Translations under genes and position numbers: made by a program
Source: Bacteroidota bacterium
GTDB lineage: Bacteria; Bacteroidota; Bacteroidia; Chitinophagales; Saprospiraceae
Reading direction: 5' to 3'
DNA length: 64,000 bases
Assembly (NCBI GenBank): GCA_020160935.1
Contig: JAIUPL010000020.1
Location: 45,981 to 109,980, forward strand
Shown here: positions 32,135 through 42,200 of the stretch, one piece after another
Position numbering within the stretch: the stretch's first letter is position 1
Layout of the letters: each line of letters begins with the position of its first letter
Notes under the pieces: model-generated
What the model was told of the DNA's origin: nothing
Databases searched by the model: none
What the model saw: only the letters and a program-made list of their open reading frames with translations

Positions 32135-34993
32135 ATGTCAAAAAAACTCTTCCTCCTCGACGGGCATGCCCTGGTGTACCGCGCCCATTTTGCCTTTATC
32201 ACCCGCCCGCTGATGAACTCCAAAGGCTGGAACGTATCGGCCGTGCAGGGCTTTATGCGAACGATGTGGGACATGATGATGAAAGAAAAACCGACGCACA
32301 TCGCCGTCATGTTCGACCCCAAGGGCGGCACGTTCCGGCATGAGCAATTCGAGGCCTACAAAGCCAACCGCGAGGCGCAACCCGAAGACATCACCTTCGC
32401 TATTCCGTGGATCATCAAAATCCTGGAAGCCATGCGTGTGCCTATGGTGATGGTGAGCAACTACGAGGCCGACGACGTGATCGGCACCGTGGCCAAACAG
32501 GCGGAAAAGGAAGGTTTTACGACCTATATGGTGACGCCCGACAAGGACTACGGCCAGTTGGTGTCCGAACACATTTACCTCTACAAACCCGGCCGCGTGG
32601 GCAATGAAATCGAAATATGGGGCCCCAAGGAAGTGTGCGAACGCTGGGGCATCCGCCGCGTCGATCAGGTGATCGATATGCTCGGGCTCATGGGCGACAG
32701 CGTCGACAACATACCCGGACTGCCGGGTATCGGCGAAAAAACGGCCGCCAAACTGCTCGAAGAATACGACAACATCGAAAACCTGCTGGCCAATGTGGAC
32801 CAACTCAAAGGCAAGCAGCAGGAAATCGTGCGCACCCATGGCGAAAAAGCCACCCTGTCGAAATGGCTGGCTACCATCGACGTGAATGTGCCGATTCAGT
32901 TCGACGCCACAGCTTACGAAATCGAACCTTTCGACCGGGAAAAACTGCTCGAAATATTCAAGGAACTGGAATTCCGCACCCTGGCCGACGCTATTTTGAG
33001 AAGCCCCTGGGCGGGAAATGTTGAATCTACCACCTCGGATGCCAAAGCGGGAAAAGCCGCAAAAAGCACCCAAGCAAGCACCTCGGGCGGCACCCAGGGC
33101 AGTCTTTTTGGCGACGACCCGGCCGCACAGCCCATCGAATCGCCCGCTGATGCCCTGCCGCAACACCGCATCGCCGACAAGAACATCCACAATGTAGAAC
33201 ACACCTACCACGTGGCCGATACGCCTGATACCCGCGCTGCGCTGCTGCGCCAGTTGATGGCCGCGCCTGCTGTGTGCTACGACTCCGAAACAACGGCGCT
33301 GGATGCCACACAAGCCGAACTGGTGGGCTTTTCCTTTGCCCTGAAACCCCACGAAGCCTGGTACGTGCCCGTGCCTGCCGAACGAAGCGAAGCAGAAAAA
33401 ATCGTGCAGGAGTTTCGGCCGCTGTTTGAAAATGAAAGCATTGAAAAAATAGGCCAGAACCTGAAATACGACGCCATTGTGCTGAAAAACTACGGCGTCG
33501 ATTTGCGCGGCAATTTCTGGGATACCATGCTGGCACACTACCTCTGGGAGCCTGAACTGCGCCACAACATGAATTTCCTCTCAGAAACCTACCTGAGTTA
33601 TGCGCCGGTAAAAATTGAGGAGTTGATTGGCAAAAAAGGGGCCGGACAGGGCAATATGCGCGATGTGCCGCTGGAAAAAATCAAGGAATACGCCGCCGAA
33701 GATGCCGACATCACCATTCAGTTGTTCGAGTTTCTGGCGCCCAAACTCAAGGAAAACAATCTGGAAAAACTCTTCCGCGAAGTGGAAACGCCCCTCGTAA
33801 AAGTCCTGGCCGACGTGGAATACGCCGGGGTGCGCATCGACCCGCACTTCCTGACGGGCTACTCGGCGGAACTGGCTACCAAAATCGTGGCGCTGGAAGA
33901 AAAAATCCTGGGTGAGGCCGGTTTTACGTTCAATATCGCCAGCCCGCGCCAGGTAGGTGAGGCGCTGTTCGACCGATTGAACCTGCCGTATCCGGGCAAA
34001 AAAATGAAATCGGGGCAATACAGCACCGACGAGGAAATTTTATCCGACCTGTCAGCGGAGTACCCCATTTGCACCGACATCCTGGCGCACAGGGGCTTGA
34101 TGAAACTGAAAAGCACCTACGTCGATGCGCTGCCGAACATGATCAACCCGAAAACCGGGCGTGTTCACTCGCAATTCAACCAGACCATCGCCGCTACCGG
34201 GCGTTTGAGCAGCCAGAACCCCAACCTGCAAAACATTCCAATCCGTACGGTAGAAGGCCGGGAAGTGCGCAAGGCTTTCATTCCGCGCGACAACGACCAT
34301 ATCCTGTTGTCGGCCGACTACTCTCAGATCGAATTGCGCCTGATTGCCGAAATCAGCGGCGATGAAGCCATGCTCGACGCTTTTCAGAAAAACCTCGACA
34401 TCCACACGGCCACGGCCGCGGGCGTGTACGGCGTGCCGCTCGATCAGGTGACCAGCGAACAGCGCCGCGCTGCCAAAACGGTCAATTTCAGCATTATTTA
34501 TGGCGCAGGCGCCAGCAACCTGTCGCAACAACTCGGTATCAAACGCACGGAAGCCAAGGAATTGATTGAAAATTACTTCAAGCAGTACAACGGCCTCAAA
34601 CGTTACATGACCGACATCGTAGAATTTGCTCGTACCAATGGCTATGTAGAAACCCTGCTCGGCCGCCGCCGCAAACTCCGCGACATCGACAGCCGCAACG
34701 GCATGATGCGTTCCATGGCCGAACGCATCGCCATCAACACACCCATCCAGGGCACGGCGGCCGACCTGATCAAAGTAGCCATGATCCAGATATGGGAAGC
34801 CATGCGCGCTGGCGGTTTTCAGTCCAACATGATTCTGCAGGTACACGATGAATTGGTGTTCGACGTCCACAAAGACGAACTCGAACGCCTCAAACCCATC
34901 GTGTATGAAAAAATGACCACAGCCCTCCCCAACCTGAAAGTGCCTATTCTGGTAGAAATGGGGACAGGCGGGAACTGGCTGGAAGCGCATTAG
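32135..34993 (+). CDS. polA: DNA polymerase I
   Basis: 952 residues with all three domains. 5' nuclease about 1-290 (LFLLDGHALVYRAHFAF, DKDYGQLV, GIGEKTAAKLL); a Ser/Gly/Ala linker near 300-345; 3'-5' exonuclease about 360-545 with acidic residues in CYDSETTALD, NLKYDAIVL and YAAEDADIT, so proofreading looks intact; polymerase about 560-952 with SADYSQIELRL, RRAAKTVNFSIIYG and VHDELVFDV. It fills gaps in repair and removes RNA primers. Start at ATG 32135, which opens the conserved nuclease strand; a near-consensus TACCTTCG lies about 25 bp upstream. Confidence 0.98.
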   Translation: MSKKLFLLDGHALVYRAHFAFITRPLMNSKGWNVSAVQGFMRTMWDMMMKEKPTHIAVMFDPKGGTFRHEQFEAYKANREAQPEDITFAIPWIIKILEAMRVPMVMVSNYEADDVIGTVAKQAEKEGFTTYMVTPDKDYGQLVSEHIYLYKPGRVGNEIEIWGPKEVCERWGIRRVDQVIDMLGLMGDSVDNIPGLPGIGEKTAAKLLEEYDNIENLLANVDQLKGKQQEIVRTHGEKATLSKWLATIDVNVPIQFDATAYEIEPFDREKLLEIFKELEFRTLADAILRSPWAGNVESTTSDAKAGKAAKSTQASTSGGTQGSLFGDDPAAQPIESPADALPQHRIADKNIHNVEHTYHVADTPDTRAALLRQLMAAPAVCYDSETTALDATQAELVGFSFALKPHEAWYVPVPAERSEAEKIVQEFRPLFENESIEKIGQNLKYDAIVLKNYGVDLRGNFWDTMLAHYLWEPELRHNMNFLSETYLSYAPVKIEELIGKKGAGQGNMRDVPLEKIKEYAAEDADITIQLFEFLAPKLKENNLEKLFREVETPLVKVLADVEYAGVRIDPHFLTGYSAELATKIVALEEKILGEAGFTFNIASPRQVGEALFDRLNLPYPGKKMKSGQYSTDEEILSDLSAEYPICTDILAHRGLMKLKSTYVDALPNMINPKTGRVHSQFNQTIAATGRLSSQNPNLQNIPIRTVEGREVRKAFIPRDNDHILLSADYSQIELRLIAEISGDEAMLDAFQKNLDIHTATAAGVYGVPLDQVTSEQRRAAKTVNFSIIYGAGASNLSQQLGIKRTEAKELIENYFKQYNGLKRYMTDIVEFARTNGYVETLLGRRRKLRDIDSRNGMMRSMAERIAINTPIQGTAADLIKVAMIQIWEAMRAGGFQSNMILQVHDELVFDVHKDELERLKPIVYEKMTTALPNLKVPILVEMGTGGNWLEAH

Positions 34994-35008
34994 GTTATCG
35001 GTTGATTA

Positions 35009-35132
35009 GGTTGATGAGGGTTGATAAATGTTGATGAGGGTTGATATTCATCCACTCACAGAATGCGGCATCTTTTCTTTATTGAGTGGATGAATATCAA
35101 CCCTCATCAACATTTATCAACCCTCATCAACC
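35009..35132. repeat. Long palindrome, family A, perfect 50-bp arms
   Basis: Arms 35009-35058 and 35083-35132 are exact complements with a 24-nt loop. Here the pairing extends into ATCCACTCA, which in other copies is part of the loop. It begins 16 bp after the polA stop and ends 10 bp before the MFS start. Confidence 0.95.
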
Positions 35133-35142
35133 CTTCACAACA

Positions 35143-36357
35143 ATGGACGGTAAAGAAAAAAGCCTCTTGTTTACCCTTGCTGCGGTCAATTTCACCCATA
35201 TCATGGATTTTATGATCATGATGCCGCTGGGGCCGCAGTTGATGCAATTGTTTCAGATTTCTCCGCAACAATTCGGATTTGCGGTATCTTCCTATAGCAT
35301 TACGGCAGGGATTTCGGGGTTCGCCGCTGCATTTTTTGTCGACCGCTACGATCGAAAAAAGGTGCTTCTATTTGCCTACATCGGATTTGTGATAGGCACG
35401 TATGCGTGTGCCTGGGCGCCGAATTACTACCTGTTGGTGGGTGCGCGCATTCTGGCAGGACTATTCGGCGGCATGATCGGCGCGCAGGTGCTTTCGATTG
35501 TGAGCGACACCTTCGGTTATGAGCGGCGGGCCAGTGCCATGGGCATTCTAATGACGGCTTTTTCGCTGGCGTCGGTGGCAGGTGTTCCGGCTGGATTGTG
35601 GCTGGCAGCGCATTACAGTTGGCACATGCCGTTTGTGGCTATTGGAAGCATTGGGCTAGCCGTCATTTTGGCAATCATTTTTCTGGTACCGCCTGTAAAC
35701 GGGCATTTGAAAGACGGGCGCCCGCAAGGAAACCCGTTGCATGTGCTGACTGATATTTTCAAGACGCCCAATCAGATGCGTGCCCTTACCTTGAGCATCA
35801 CGCTGATGATGGGGCATTTTTGTATCATTCCGTATGTAGCGCCTTCGCTGGTGGGAAATGCGGGGTATCGGCAGGATCAGATTTTCCTGATTTATTTGGT
35901 TGGTGGCGCGCTCACGATTTTTACCTCTCCACTAGTGGGCAGGCTGGCCGACCGGAAAGGGAAGTATCCAGTTTTTGTGGGAATGGCCTTGTTGTCGCTG
36001 GTGCCCATTTTGCTGATAACCAATTTGCAACCCACCCCTTTGTGGGTCGTTCTGATCATAGCGGGCCTGTTTTTTATCACAGCCAACGGGCGCATGATTC
36101 CTACGCAAGCCATCGTGTCGGGAGTAGTGACGCCCAGGCAGCGCGGCGGTTTTATGAGCATCAACTCATCGGTGCAGCAATTGGCGAGCGGAATTGCTGC
36201 CAATATTGCCGGGGCCATTATCGTGGAGGGCCCGAATGGCCGCATCGAGCATTACAATTGGGTGGGCTATTTTTCAGTAACGCTGATTGGGGCGTGTATT
36301 TTTTTGGCAAAAAGAGTGAAACCGATAAAGTCCGAAGTCCTGAGTCCTGAGTCCTGA
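35143..36357 (+). CDS. MFS transporter
   Basis: 404 residues with twelve predicted helices. FVDRYDRKKVLLFAYIGF is the loop 2-3 motif of the major facilitator superfamily, and GRLADRKGKYPVFVGM is its counterpart in the second half; LAGLFGGMIGAQVLSIVSD is helix 4. DHA1-like drug or sugar efflux is the usual role; the substrate is unknown. ATG 35143 follows the palindrome closely. The C-terminal residues EVLSPES and the stop are read from the AGTCCTG heptamers. Confidence 0.93.
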   Translation: MDGKEKSLLFTLAAVNFTHIMDFMIMMPLGPQLMQLFQISPQQFGFAVSSYSITAGISGFAAAFFVDRYDRKKVLLFAYIGFVIGTYACAWAPNYYLLVGARILAGLFGGMIGAQVLSIVSDTFGYERRASAMGILMTAFSLASVAGVPAGLWLAAHYSWHMPFVAIGSIGLAVILAIIFLVPPVNGHLKDGRPQGNPLHVLTDIFKTPNQMRALTLSITLMMGHFCIIPYVAPSLVGNAGYRQDQIFLIYLVGGALTIFTSPLVGRLADRKGKYPVFVGMALLSLVPILLITNLQPTPLWVVLIIAGLFFITANGRMIPTQAIVSGVVTPRQRGGFMSINSSVQQLASGIAANIAGAIIVEGPNGRIEHYNWVGYFSVTLIGACIFLAKRVKPIKSEVLSPES

Positions 36358-36463
36358 GTCTGTAGAGTACACCTATGTAATCTTGGCCTCTAACATATTG
36401 AAAGCCACAATTATGTACGTGTACTTTACAGACTCAGGACTCAGGACTTACGACTCAGGACTT
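36328..36463. repeat. Long palindrome, family B, 45-bp arms
   Basis: Arms 36328-36372 and 36419-36463 match at 40 of 45 positions around a 46-nt loop. It fills the space between the convergent MFS and YceI genes and contains the stop codons of both. The right arm shares a 37-nt string with the 13295 element. Confidence 0.92.
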
Positions 36464-36988
36464 AATCAGTTCCACATGGCTGTGAATCTTCACAGCGTCG
36501 CTCACCACCACACCACCGGCTTCGGTTACGGCACTCCAGTTGAGGCCGAAGTCTTTGCGGTTGATTTCGCCGTTGATTTCAAAACCGGCGCGCAGATTAC
36601 CCCATGGATCGGTGGCCACGCCGCCAAATTCTACGTCGAGGCTGACGGGTTTGGTGACGCCGCGGATCGTCAGGTCGCCACTCAGTACGTATTGGTCGCC
36701 GCTGCCTTTTTTCTCGAAGCCGCTGGCTTTGAAAGTCATTTTCGGGAAGTTTTCGGAGTCGAAAAACTCACCGCTGCGCAGGTGGTTGTCGCGCATTTCA
36801 TTGCGGGTATTGATAGACGTAGTATCGGCGCTGAAATTGATTTTTGCTCCTGTAAAATCGTCGTTTTCCGTTTCTGCATCTGCTTCAAAAGATTCGAACC
36901 AGCCCGTTACCGTGCTGATCATCATGTGTTTTACGCGGAAGGAGATTTCGGAGTGTGTTGGGTCGATGCCCCATTTTGTCGTTGCCAT
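36455..36988 (-). CDS. Cytoplasmic YceI-family protein
   Basis: 177 residues with no signal peptide. Markers are WGIDPTHSEISFRVKHMMISTV, the SGEFFDSENFPKMTF strand, GDLTIRGVTKPVSLDVEFGG and RAGFEINGEINRKDFGLNW, a textbook YceI lipocalin-like barrel. Isoprenoid or amide ligands bind in relatives. It differs from the exported copy at 3953 in location and in having the full set of family motifs. The stop TGA lies in the palindrome. Confidence 0.92.
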   Translation of the reverse strand: MATTKWGIDPTHSEISFRVKHMMISTVTGWFESFEADAETENDDFTGAKINFSADTTSINTRNEMRDNHLRSGEFFDSENFPKMTFKASGFEKKGSGDQYVLSGDLTIRGVTKPVSLDVEFGGVATDPWGNLRAGFEINGEINRKDFGLNWSAVTEAGGVVVSDAVKIHSHVELIKS

Positions 36989-37076
36989 ATCGATGTTGCT
37001 TTGAATTGAAATGATGTTTTAAATTTAAGTGTTTAAACATCGATATTTTCAAAAGGTTTTGGAAAAGTTGATAAAA

Positions 37077-37198
37077 GTTGATGAGGGTTGATAAAGGTTG
37101 ATGAGGGTTGATATTCATCGGCTCGGTGAAGAGAAAAAATTCTCCTACCCGAGCCTATGAATATCAACCCTCATCAACCTTTATCAACCCTCATCAAC
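37077..37198. repeat. Long palindrome, family A, perfect 42-bp arms
   Basis: Arms 37077-37118 and 37157-37198 are exact complements; the loop can extend the stem with GGCTCGG / CCGAGCC. On the minus strand it starts 5 bp after the stop of the membrane protein gene at 37204. Confidence 0.93.
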
Positions 37199-37203
37199 CC
37201 CTT

Positions 37204-37743
37204 TCAATCAAACATCTGATCGTACGGGTTGCCCGGTTTCTTTTCTTCGCTGCTGCCGGGCGGCGTTTCTTTTTCTGGCAGTTCTGGCGGCTCTATGGGC
37301 TCCGGCTTTCGGGTATCCGTTTTTGGGGTGCTTTCTATTTCCTCAAATTCGGTAAACTCGCCTTCAGAGCGCGGGTTGCCTTGTTGCCCAAAGGTTTGAT
37401 TGCCCATGCGTTCCAGTTGTTTCATGCCAACGGCTTTTAGCAGGATGTATAGACTGAAAAAGGGAAACAGGAGAATGGCCATTGCCAGGTATACCAGAGA
37501 AACAATCGGATTGGTTTGCAGGCCTTTAAACCAGTTTTGGATGGTTTGTGGAAAAACCCGCCAGTTGATAATGAGTGCCAGCACCAGCAAGCCCGGCGAA
37601 AGCCAATAGAGCAGCCAGTACAAGCCTTTCAGTACAAAGTAAACCAGGGCAAAGCCCAATATGGTAAAAAGCAGACAGCCGAATCCGCCGCCGGGCATAC
37701 GTTGACCATTGGCATTGAACTGGCTGGAAGAGACGAATATCAT
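37204..37743 (-). CDS. Membrane protein of unknown function
   Basis: 179 residues (or 164 from an internal ATG at 37698). Three or so hydrophobic helices span about 20-115 (GCLLFTILGFALVYFVLKGL and then PIVSLVYLAMAILLFPFFSLY), followed by a hydrophilic Pro/Glu-rich tail with FTEFEEIESTPK. I do not recognise a family. Third gene of a minus-strand set with xerD and the EVE protein, 17 bp after the latter. Confidence 0.75.
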   Translation of the reverse strand: MIFVSSSQFNANGQRMPGGGFGCLLFTILGFALVYFVLKGLYWLLYWLSPGLLVLALIINWRVFPQTIQNWFKGLQTNPIVSLVYLAMAILLFPFFSLYILLKAVGMKQLERMGNQTFGQQGNPRSEGEFTEFEEIESTPKTDTRKPEPIEPPELPEKETPPGSSEEKKPGNPYDQMFD

Positions 37744-37760
37744 AGTTCAAAAAGTTGGGA

Positions 37761-38189
37761 TCAAAGTTGTGTCTCCCCCAGTTGAAGCAGGGTTGAAAAT
37801 TCGTCGAAAGTAAGCGGCATTACCGACAAACGGCCGTTTCTTACCAAAGCAATGTTTTGCAAATCGGGGTGCGATTTGATTTCCGTCAATGGCACAGGGC
37901 GTTCGAATGTCTTGTAAGGGGCCAGATCGACGCAGGACCAGTCGCCTTTTTCGGCCGTTGGGTCGGGGTAATGCGTACGCACAACCCGGGCAACTCCTAC
38001 CACTTCCAGACCTATATTGCTGTGGTAAAACAGGCAGAGTTCGTCGAGTTGCATGGCGCGCAGGTTGTTGCGTGCCTGATAATTGCGCACGCCATCCCAG
38101 CGGGTAAGTTTATCGCGCACAAGGTCGTCGAAACTGAACGTGTCGGGTTCGGATTTTACAAGCCAGTATGATTTTCCGTTGTTTTCCAT
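37761..38189 (-). CDS. EVE-domain protein
   Basis: 142 residues covering one EVE (PUA-like) domain: YWLVKSEPDTFSFDDL, WDGVRNYQARNNLRAM, the LCLFYHSNIGLEVVGVARV strand and KGDWSCVDL. EVE proteins bind modified bases in nucleic acids and resemble human THYN1 (family knowledge). It starts 3 bp after the xerD stop and is almost certainly co-transcribed with it. The partner or modified base is unknown. Confidence 0.93.
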   Translation of the reverse strand: MENNGKSYWLVKSEPDTFSFDDLVRDKLTRWDGVRNYQARNNLRAMQLDELCLFYHSNIGLEVVGVARVVRTHYPDPTAEKGDWSCVDLAPYKTFERPVPLTEIKSHPDLQNIALVRNGRLSVMPLTFDEFSTLLQLGETQL

Positions 38190-38192
38190 TTT

Positions 38193-39101
38193 TTACATTT
38201 TCATCCTCGGATGGTAAAGGTAAATCGTCTCCTTGAGGTACTCGGTGTCGAGGTGGGTGTAAATTTCCGTGGTAGTGATGCTTTCATGCCCCAGCATATC
38301 CTGCACGGCCTTCAGATCGGCGCCGCCTTCCACCAGGTGTGTGGCGAAAGAGTGCCGGAACGTGTGCGGACTGATATTTTTGGAAATGCCAGCCAGTTCA
38401 GCCAGTTCTTTGACGATCAGAAACACCATGACTCTGCTGAGGCGGGCGCCGCGGTTGTTGAGGAATACGATGTTTTCCTCACCAGGCTGGATATGCTCCT
38501 GCTTTGCGCGAATATGATCCAAGTACATACGAATGTACTTCACCGCATCGCCACCGATAGGTACGAGCCGCTCCTTGTTGTTTTTACCCAGCACTTTCAG
38601 GAAACCTGCCTCCAAATACAGATCGGTGATACGCAGGTGTACCAGTTCGCTTACTCGAAGCCCGCAGGCGTACAGGGTTTCAATGATGGCGCGATTGCGT
38701 ACGCCCTGGGGCTGCGACAGGTCGATGACAGCCAGCATTTTTTGAATGTCGTGAACGGAAAGCACATCCGGCATTTTCCGATGCAGGCGCGGGCTTTCCA
38801 GCATCTCGGTAGGGTCTTCATCGAGCAGATCCTCTACCAGCAGGAATTTGTAAAAAGCACGTAATCCGGAAATCAGGCGGGCTTGTGAACTGGCTTCCAG
38901 GCCCAGTTTATTGGCCCACATGATAAATTGCTCCAGGTGCGAACGCCGAATCTGCAAAGGCCCGACAGCAATTTGTTCCAGTTCGAGGTACTGCACAAAT
39001 TTTTGCACATCGTTCAGGTATGCCTCCAGGGTGTTGGGGCTGAGAGAACGTTCGTACAAAAGATACGCCCGAAATTGTTGGAGGGCGGCTGGCCAGGTCA
39101 T
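38193..39101 (-). CDS. xerD: Tyrosine recombinase XerD-type
   Basis: 302 residues, site-specific recombinase resolving chromosome dimers at dif, normally with XerC and FtsK. N-terminal SAM-like domain to about 100, catalytic domain with R149 (ACGLRVSEL), H246 and R249 (HTFRHSFATH), H272 (LGHESI) and nucleophile Y281 (EIYTHLD); all present. ATG 39101 is preceded by a family C repeat that inflates the open frame. Standalone xerC and a dif site are not visible, so assignment as the housekeeping enzyme rests on similarity. Confidence 0.92.
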   Translation of the reverse strand: MTWPAALQQFRAYLLYERSLSPNTLEAYLNDVQKFVQYLELEQIAVGPLQIRRSHLEQFIMWANKLGLEASSQARLISGLRAFYKFLLVEDLLDEDPTEMLESPRLHRKMPDVLSVHDIQKMLAVIDLSQPQGVRNRAIIETLYACGLRVSELVHLRITDLYLEAGFLKVLGKNNKERLVPIGGDAVKYIRMYLDHIRAKQEHIQPGEENIVFLNNRGARLSRVMVFLIVKELAELAGISKNISPHTFRHSFATHLVEGGADLKAVQDMLGHESITTTEIYTHLDTEYLKETIYLYHPRMKM

Positions 39102-39110
39102 GTGGCAAAG

Positions 39111-39256
39111 ATAGAAAAAAAGGGCAAGGGGCAAGAAGCAAAGGGCAAGAGGCAAGGAGCAAAAAACAAGGGGCAAAAAACAAGGGGCAAATTTTACAAC
39201 TCAAGGCAAGAGACCTTGCCTCTTGCCTCTTGCCCCTTGCCTCTTGCCCCTTGCTT
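39111..39256. repeat. Palindrome, family C (GGGCAAG heptamers)
   Basis: Left heptamers GGGCAAG/AAGCAAA (39118-39190) face right heptamers CTTGCCTC/CTTGCCC (39217-39250). The right arm touches the stop codon of the giant protein gene; the left arm reaches to within about 10-15 bp of the xerD start. Confidence 0.85.
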
Positions 39257-39257
39257 C

Positions 39258-42200
39258 CTAATCCTTCAGCCTCAAAATCTTGATCTCCACCCGTTGGTTG
39301 GTTTTTCGGCCTTCCGCAGAAGTATTGGGTACGAGCGGGAAACGTTTGCCATAACCTTTGTACACGACGCGTTTGGGGTCGATGCCTTTTGCAAACAGGT
39401 AATCAGCCACGGTTTTGGCGCGGGCAGTGGAGAGTTTGTCGGCAAATTCATCGGGCGGGACGTTGTTAGTGTGGCCACCTATTTCGATGACAACCGAGCC
39501 ATTTTCAGTCATAAAGTCGTACAACTCATCGAGCATGGGCAGTGATTCCGATTTCAGGCTGGCGCTGTCGGTATCGAAATTGAGCAGGCGCATGCGAATG
39601 GTTTGTCCACTTTCCAGGTTGCCGGTGAGTTCGGGCAGGATGCGTTTTTCTGTTTCGAAATCCACTTTTTGCGTACAGCCATTGGCATCGGTCACGACGA
39701 CACTATGCTTGCCCAGGGCGAGTTTGGGCGCCGACAGGCCGGTTTGTTTGGTGTCCCACACGATGCTGTATTTGGGAGAGCCGCCTTTCACGGTCAGTTC
39801 TGCCTTGCCGTCATTGCTCCGATCGGTGGTAGCGCCGATGTTGCGCACAAGTGTAACTTCCAGGGGCGCAGGTGTTTTCACTTCAACGGATACTGTTTGA
39901 GAGGTGCCTTTGGCATCTGTGACGGTTAGTTCGTATGCGCCGGCATCCACGCCTGATGGTTGCCCGCCGCTCAGAGCAGGGTTGTTCCAGGTAAACGTAA
40001 AGGGTGTTTTGCCGCCACTCACCTGCACCTGAAGGGTTGCTTTTTCGCCAGCGCATTTGATGGCTGTTTTTTCAGACACCTTTACGGACAGTGGCTGTAC
40101 ATTTTCCGAAATTTCTACAGTCACACTGTTGTAACAGCCATTGGCATCGGTGGCGGTCACACTATGGCGGCCTGGCGCCAGTTTGACGGCCAGTGCGGTG
40201 GTTTCGCCATTGTCCCATTTGAATGAAACTGTACCTGTACCTCCTCCTACTTCTGCCTGTGCTTTACCGTCAGCATTGCCGGTGCTGGCAGGCGCCTGTA
40301 CGGTAGCGGTCAGCACGATGGGTTGCGGTTGCGAAACCGTGATGCTGGCGCTGATGGTTTTGCCGGTCACGTCCACAACCGTAACGGAGTAAGTACCCGC
40401 CACCACATCCGAGGGCTGATCTCCGCTGAGGGTCGGAGCGCTCCATTGGTATTTGAAGGGTGCTTTGCCACCACTGGCTTGAGCGAACAGGGCGGCTTTT
40501 TCGCCGGCGCATTTGATGCTCGTTTTTTCGGTCAGTTTTACAGCAAGCGGCTGAATGTTTTCAAAAATATTGACTGAAGTGGTGGCCACACAGCCATTGG
40601 CATCGGTCACGACTACGGAGTGCTGCCCGGGAGCCAGTTGGACGGCTGCTGCGGTAGATTCGCCATTGTCCCATTTGAATGTTTGTGCGCCGGTGCCTCC
40701 AGTAACCTGTACAAGTGCTTTCCCATCGGCGTTGCCGGTACTGGCAGGGCCTTGCACGGAAGCGTTGACGAGCAGGGGTTTGGGTTGCACCACACTGATG
40801 CGTGCCGTGCTGCTATTGCCTGCTGCATCGGTTACGGTAACAAGATAATCACCATTGGGCTGCCCGGTGAGTTGTGCGCCGTTGAGTGTCGGGTTGTTCC
40901 ATTGGTAATCGAATGGTGGTTTGCCGCCGGTCACGTCCACAGCGATGGTGGCTGTTTTGTCGCCCGCACACTTGATGCCTGTTTTTTCAGAAATGCTGAC
41001 AGAAAGCGGCTGTATATTTTCCGAAACAGAAACCGTGGCAGAAGCAGTACAACCATTGGCATCAGTGACGGTCACGCCGTTGTTGCCAGGAGCAAGGCGG
41101 GTGGCGGCACTGCCACTTTCACCGCTTGTCCATTGGAAAATGTAATTGCCTGCGCCTCCAGCGGGTTGCGCCAGTGCTTTACCGTCGCGATTGCCCGTGC
41201 TGGCGGGTGCTTCGAGGGTTGCTTTCAGCGTGAGTTTTTCCGGTTGTTTCAGGGAAATGGCTGCGATGCTTGTTACGCCCAATGCATCGGTGACGGTCAG
41301 TTGGTAATCGCCGCCTGCAATACCCGTGGGTTGGTCGCCGGTCAGCGCCGGATTGCTCCATTTGTATACGAACGGGCCTTTGCCGCCACTCACAACAACG
41401 CCCAACGATGCCTTTTCACCAAAGCATTTGATCGATGTTTTTTCAGAAATAACAATCGACAGCGGTTGAATATTTTCCAGAATCCGAACCGTAGCAGTGG
41501 CTGTGCAGCCGCTCGGGTTGGTCGCTGTGACGCTATGCTGTCCGGGCGATAAACGCGTGGCTACTGCGGTGGTTTCGCCATTGTCCCACGTAAAACTTTT
41601 CGCTACCACGCCACCCGTGGTTTGTGCCTGTGCCTTACCATCGGCGCCACCGGGTGTAGCCGGCGACTGTGCCAGTGCAATCACTGCAAACGGCTCGGGC
41701 TGAGGCACCACAACAGCTGCAAAAGCCGTTGTTCCGGCCGCGTCGGTCACCGTCACCTGATAGCCACCCGCTGCCAGGCCCGAAGCGCCCTCGCCCGAAA
41801 GGCTCGGGTTGTTCCATTTGTATTGGAATGGGGCTTTACCACCGGTTACTTTTACGGCAACGGCGGCTGTTTTTTCACCAGCGCATTTGATGGATTCCGT
41901 TTCGGAAATGCTGATCACCAGCGGATCTACCTTTTCCGTGATATTTACTTTGGCCGTAGCCGTGCATCCTTTCGGGTCGGTAACAGTTACGGTGTGCTCG
42001 CCGCCGCTGAGTTTGGTGGCTGTAGCCAGGATTTCACCATTGTCCCACAGTATTTGCAGGCCCGATGCATTGCCCTCGATATCGACTTCCGCCACGGCGT
42101 CCGATTTGCCGGGGCCGGTAAGCGCCTTGCGCTGGCGGGCGCTGATACGCAGGCGGGCATCGGGCACCGGCACCTGTACTGTGCGCGCCTTGCCTTTGCT

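Noticed and set aside
38193..39101. xerD-like recombinase as an integrase of a mobile element
   Set aside because: It is in an operon with an EVE-domain gene, no attachment site or phage gene is nearby, and its length and motifs are those of the housekeeping type.
39118..39256. Possible CRISPR array in the heptamer tracts
   Set aside because: Repeats are 7 nt with no spacers and no cas genes lie nearby.
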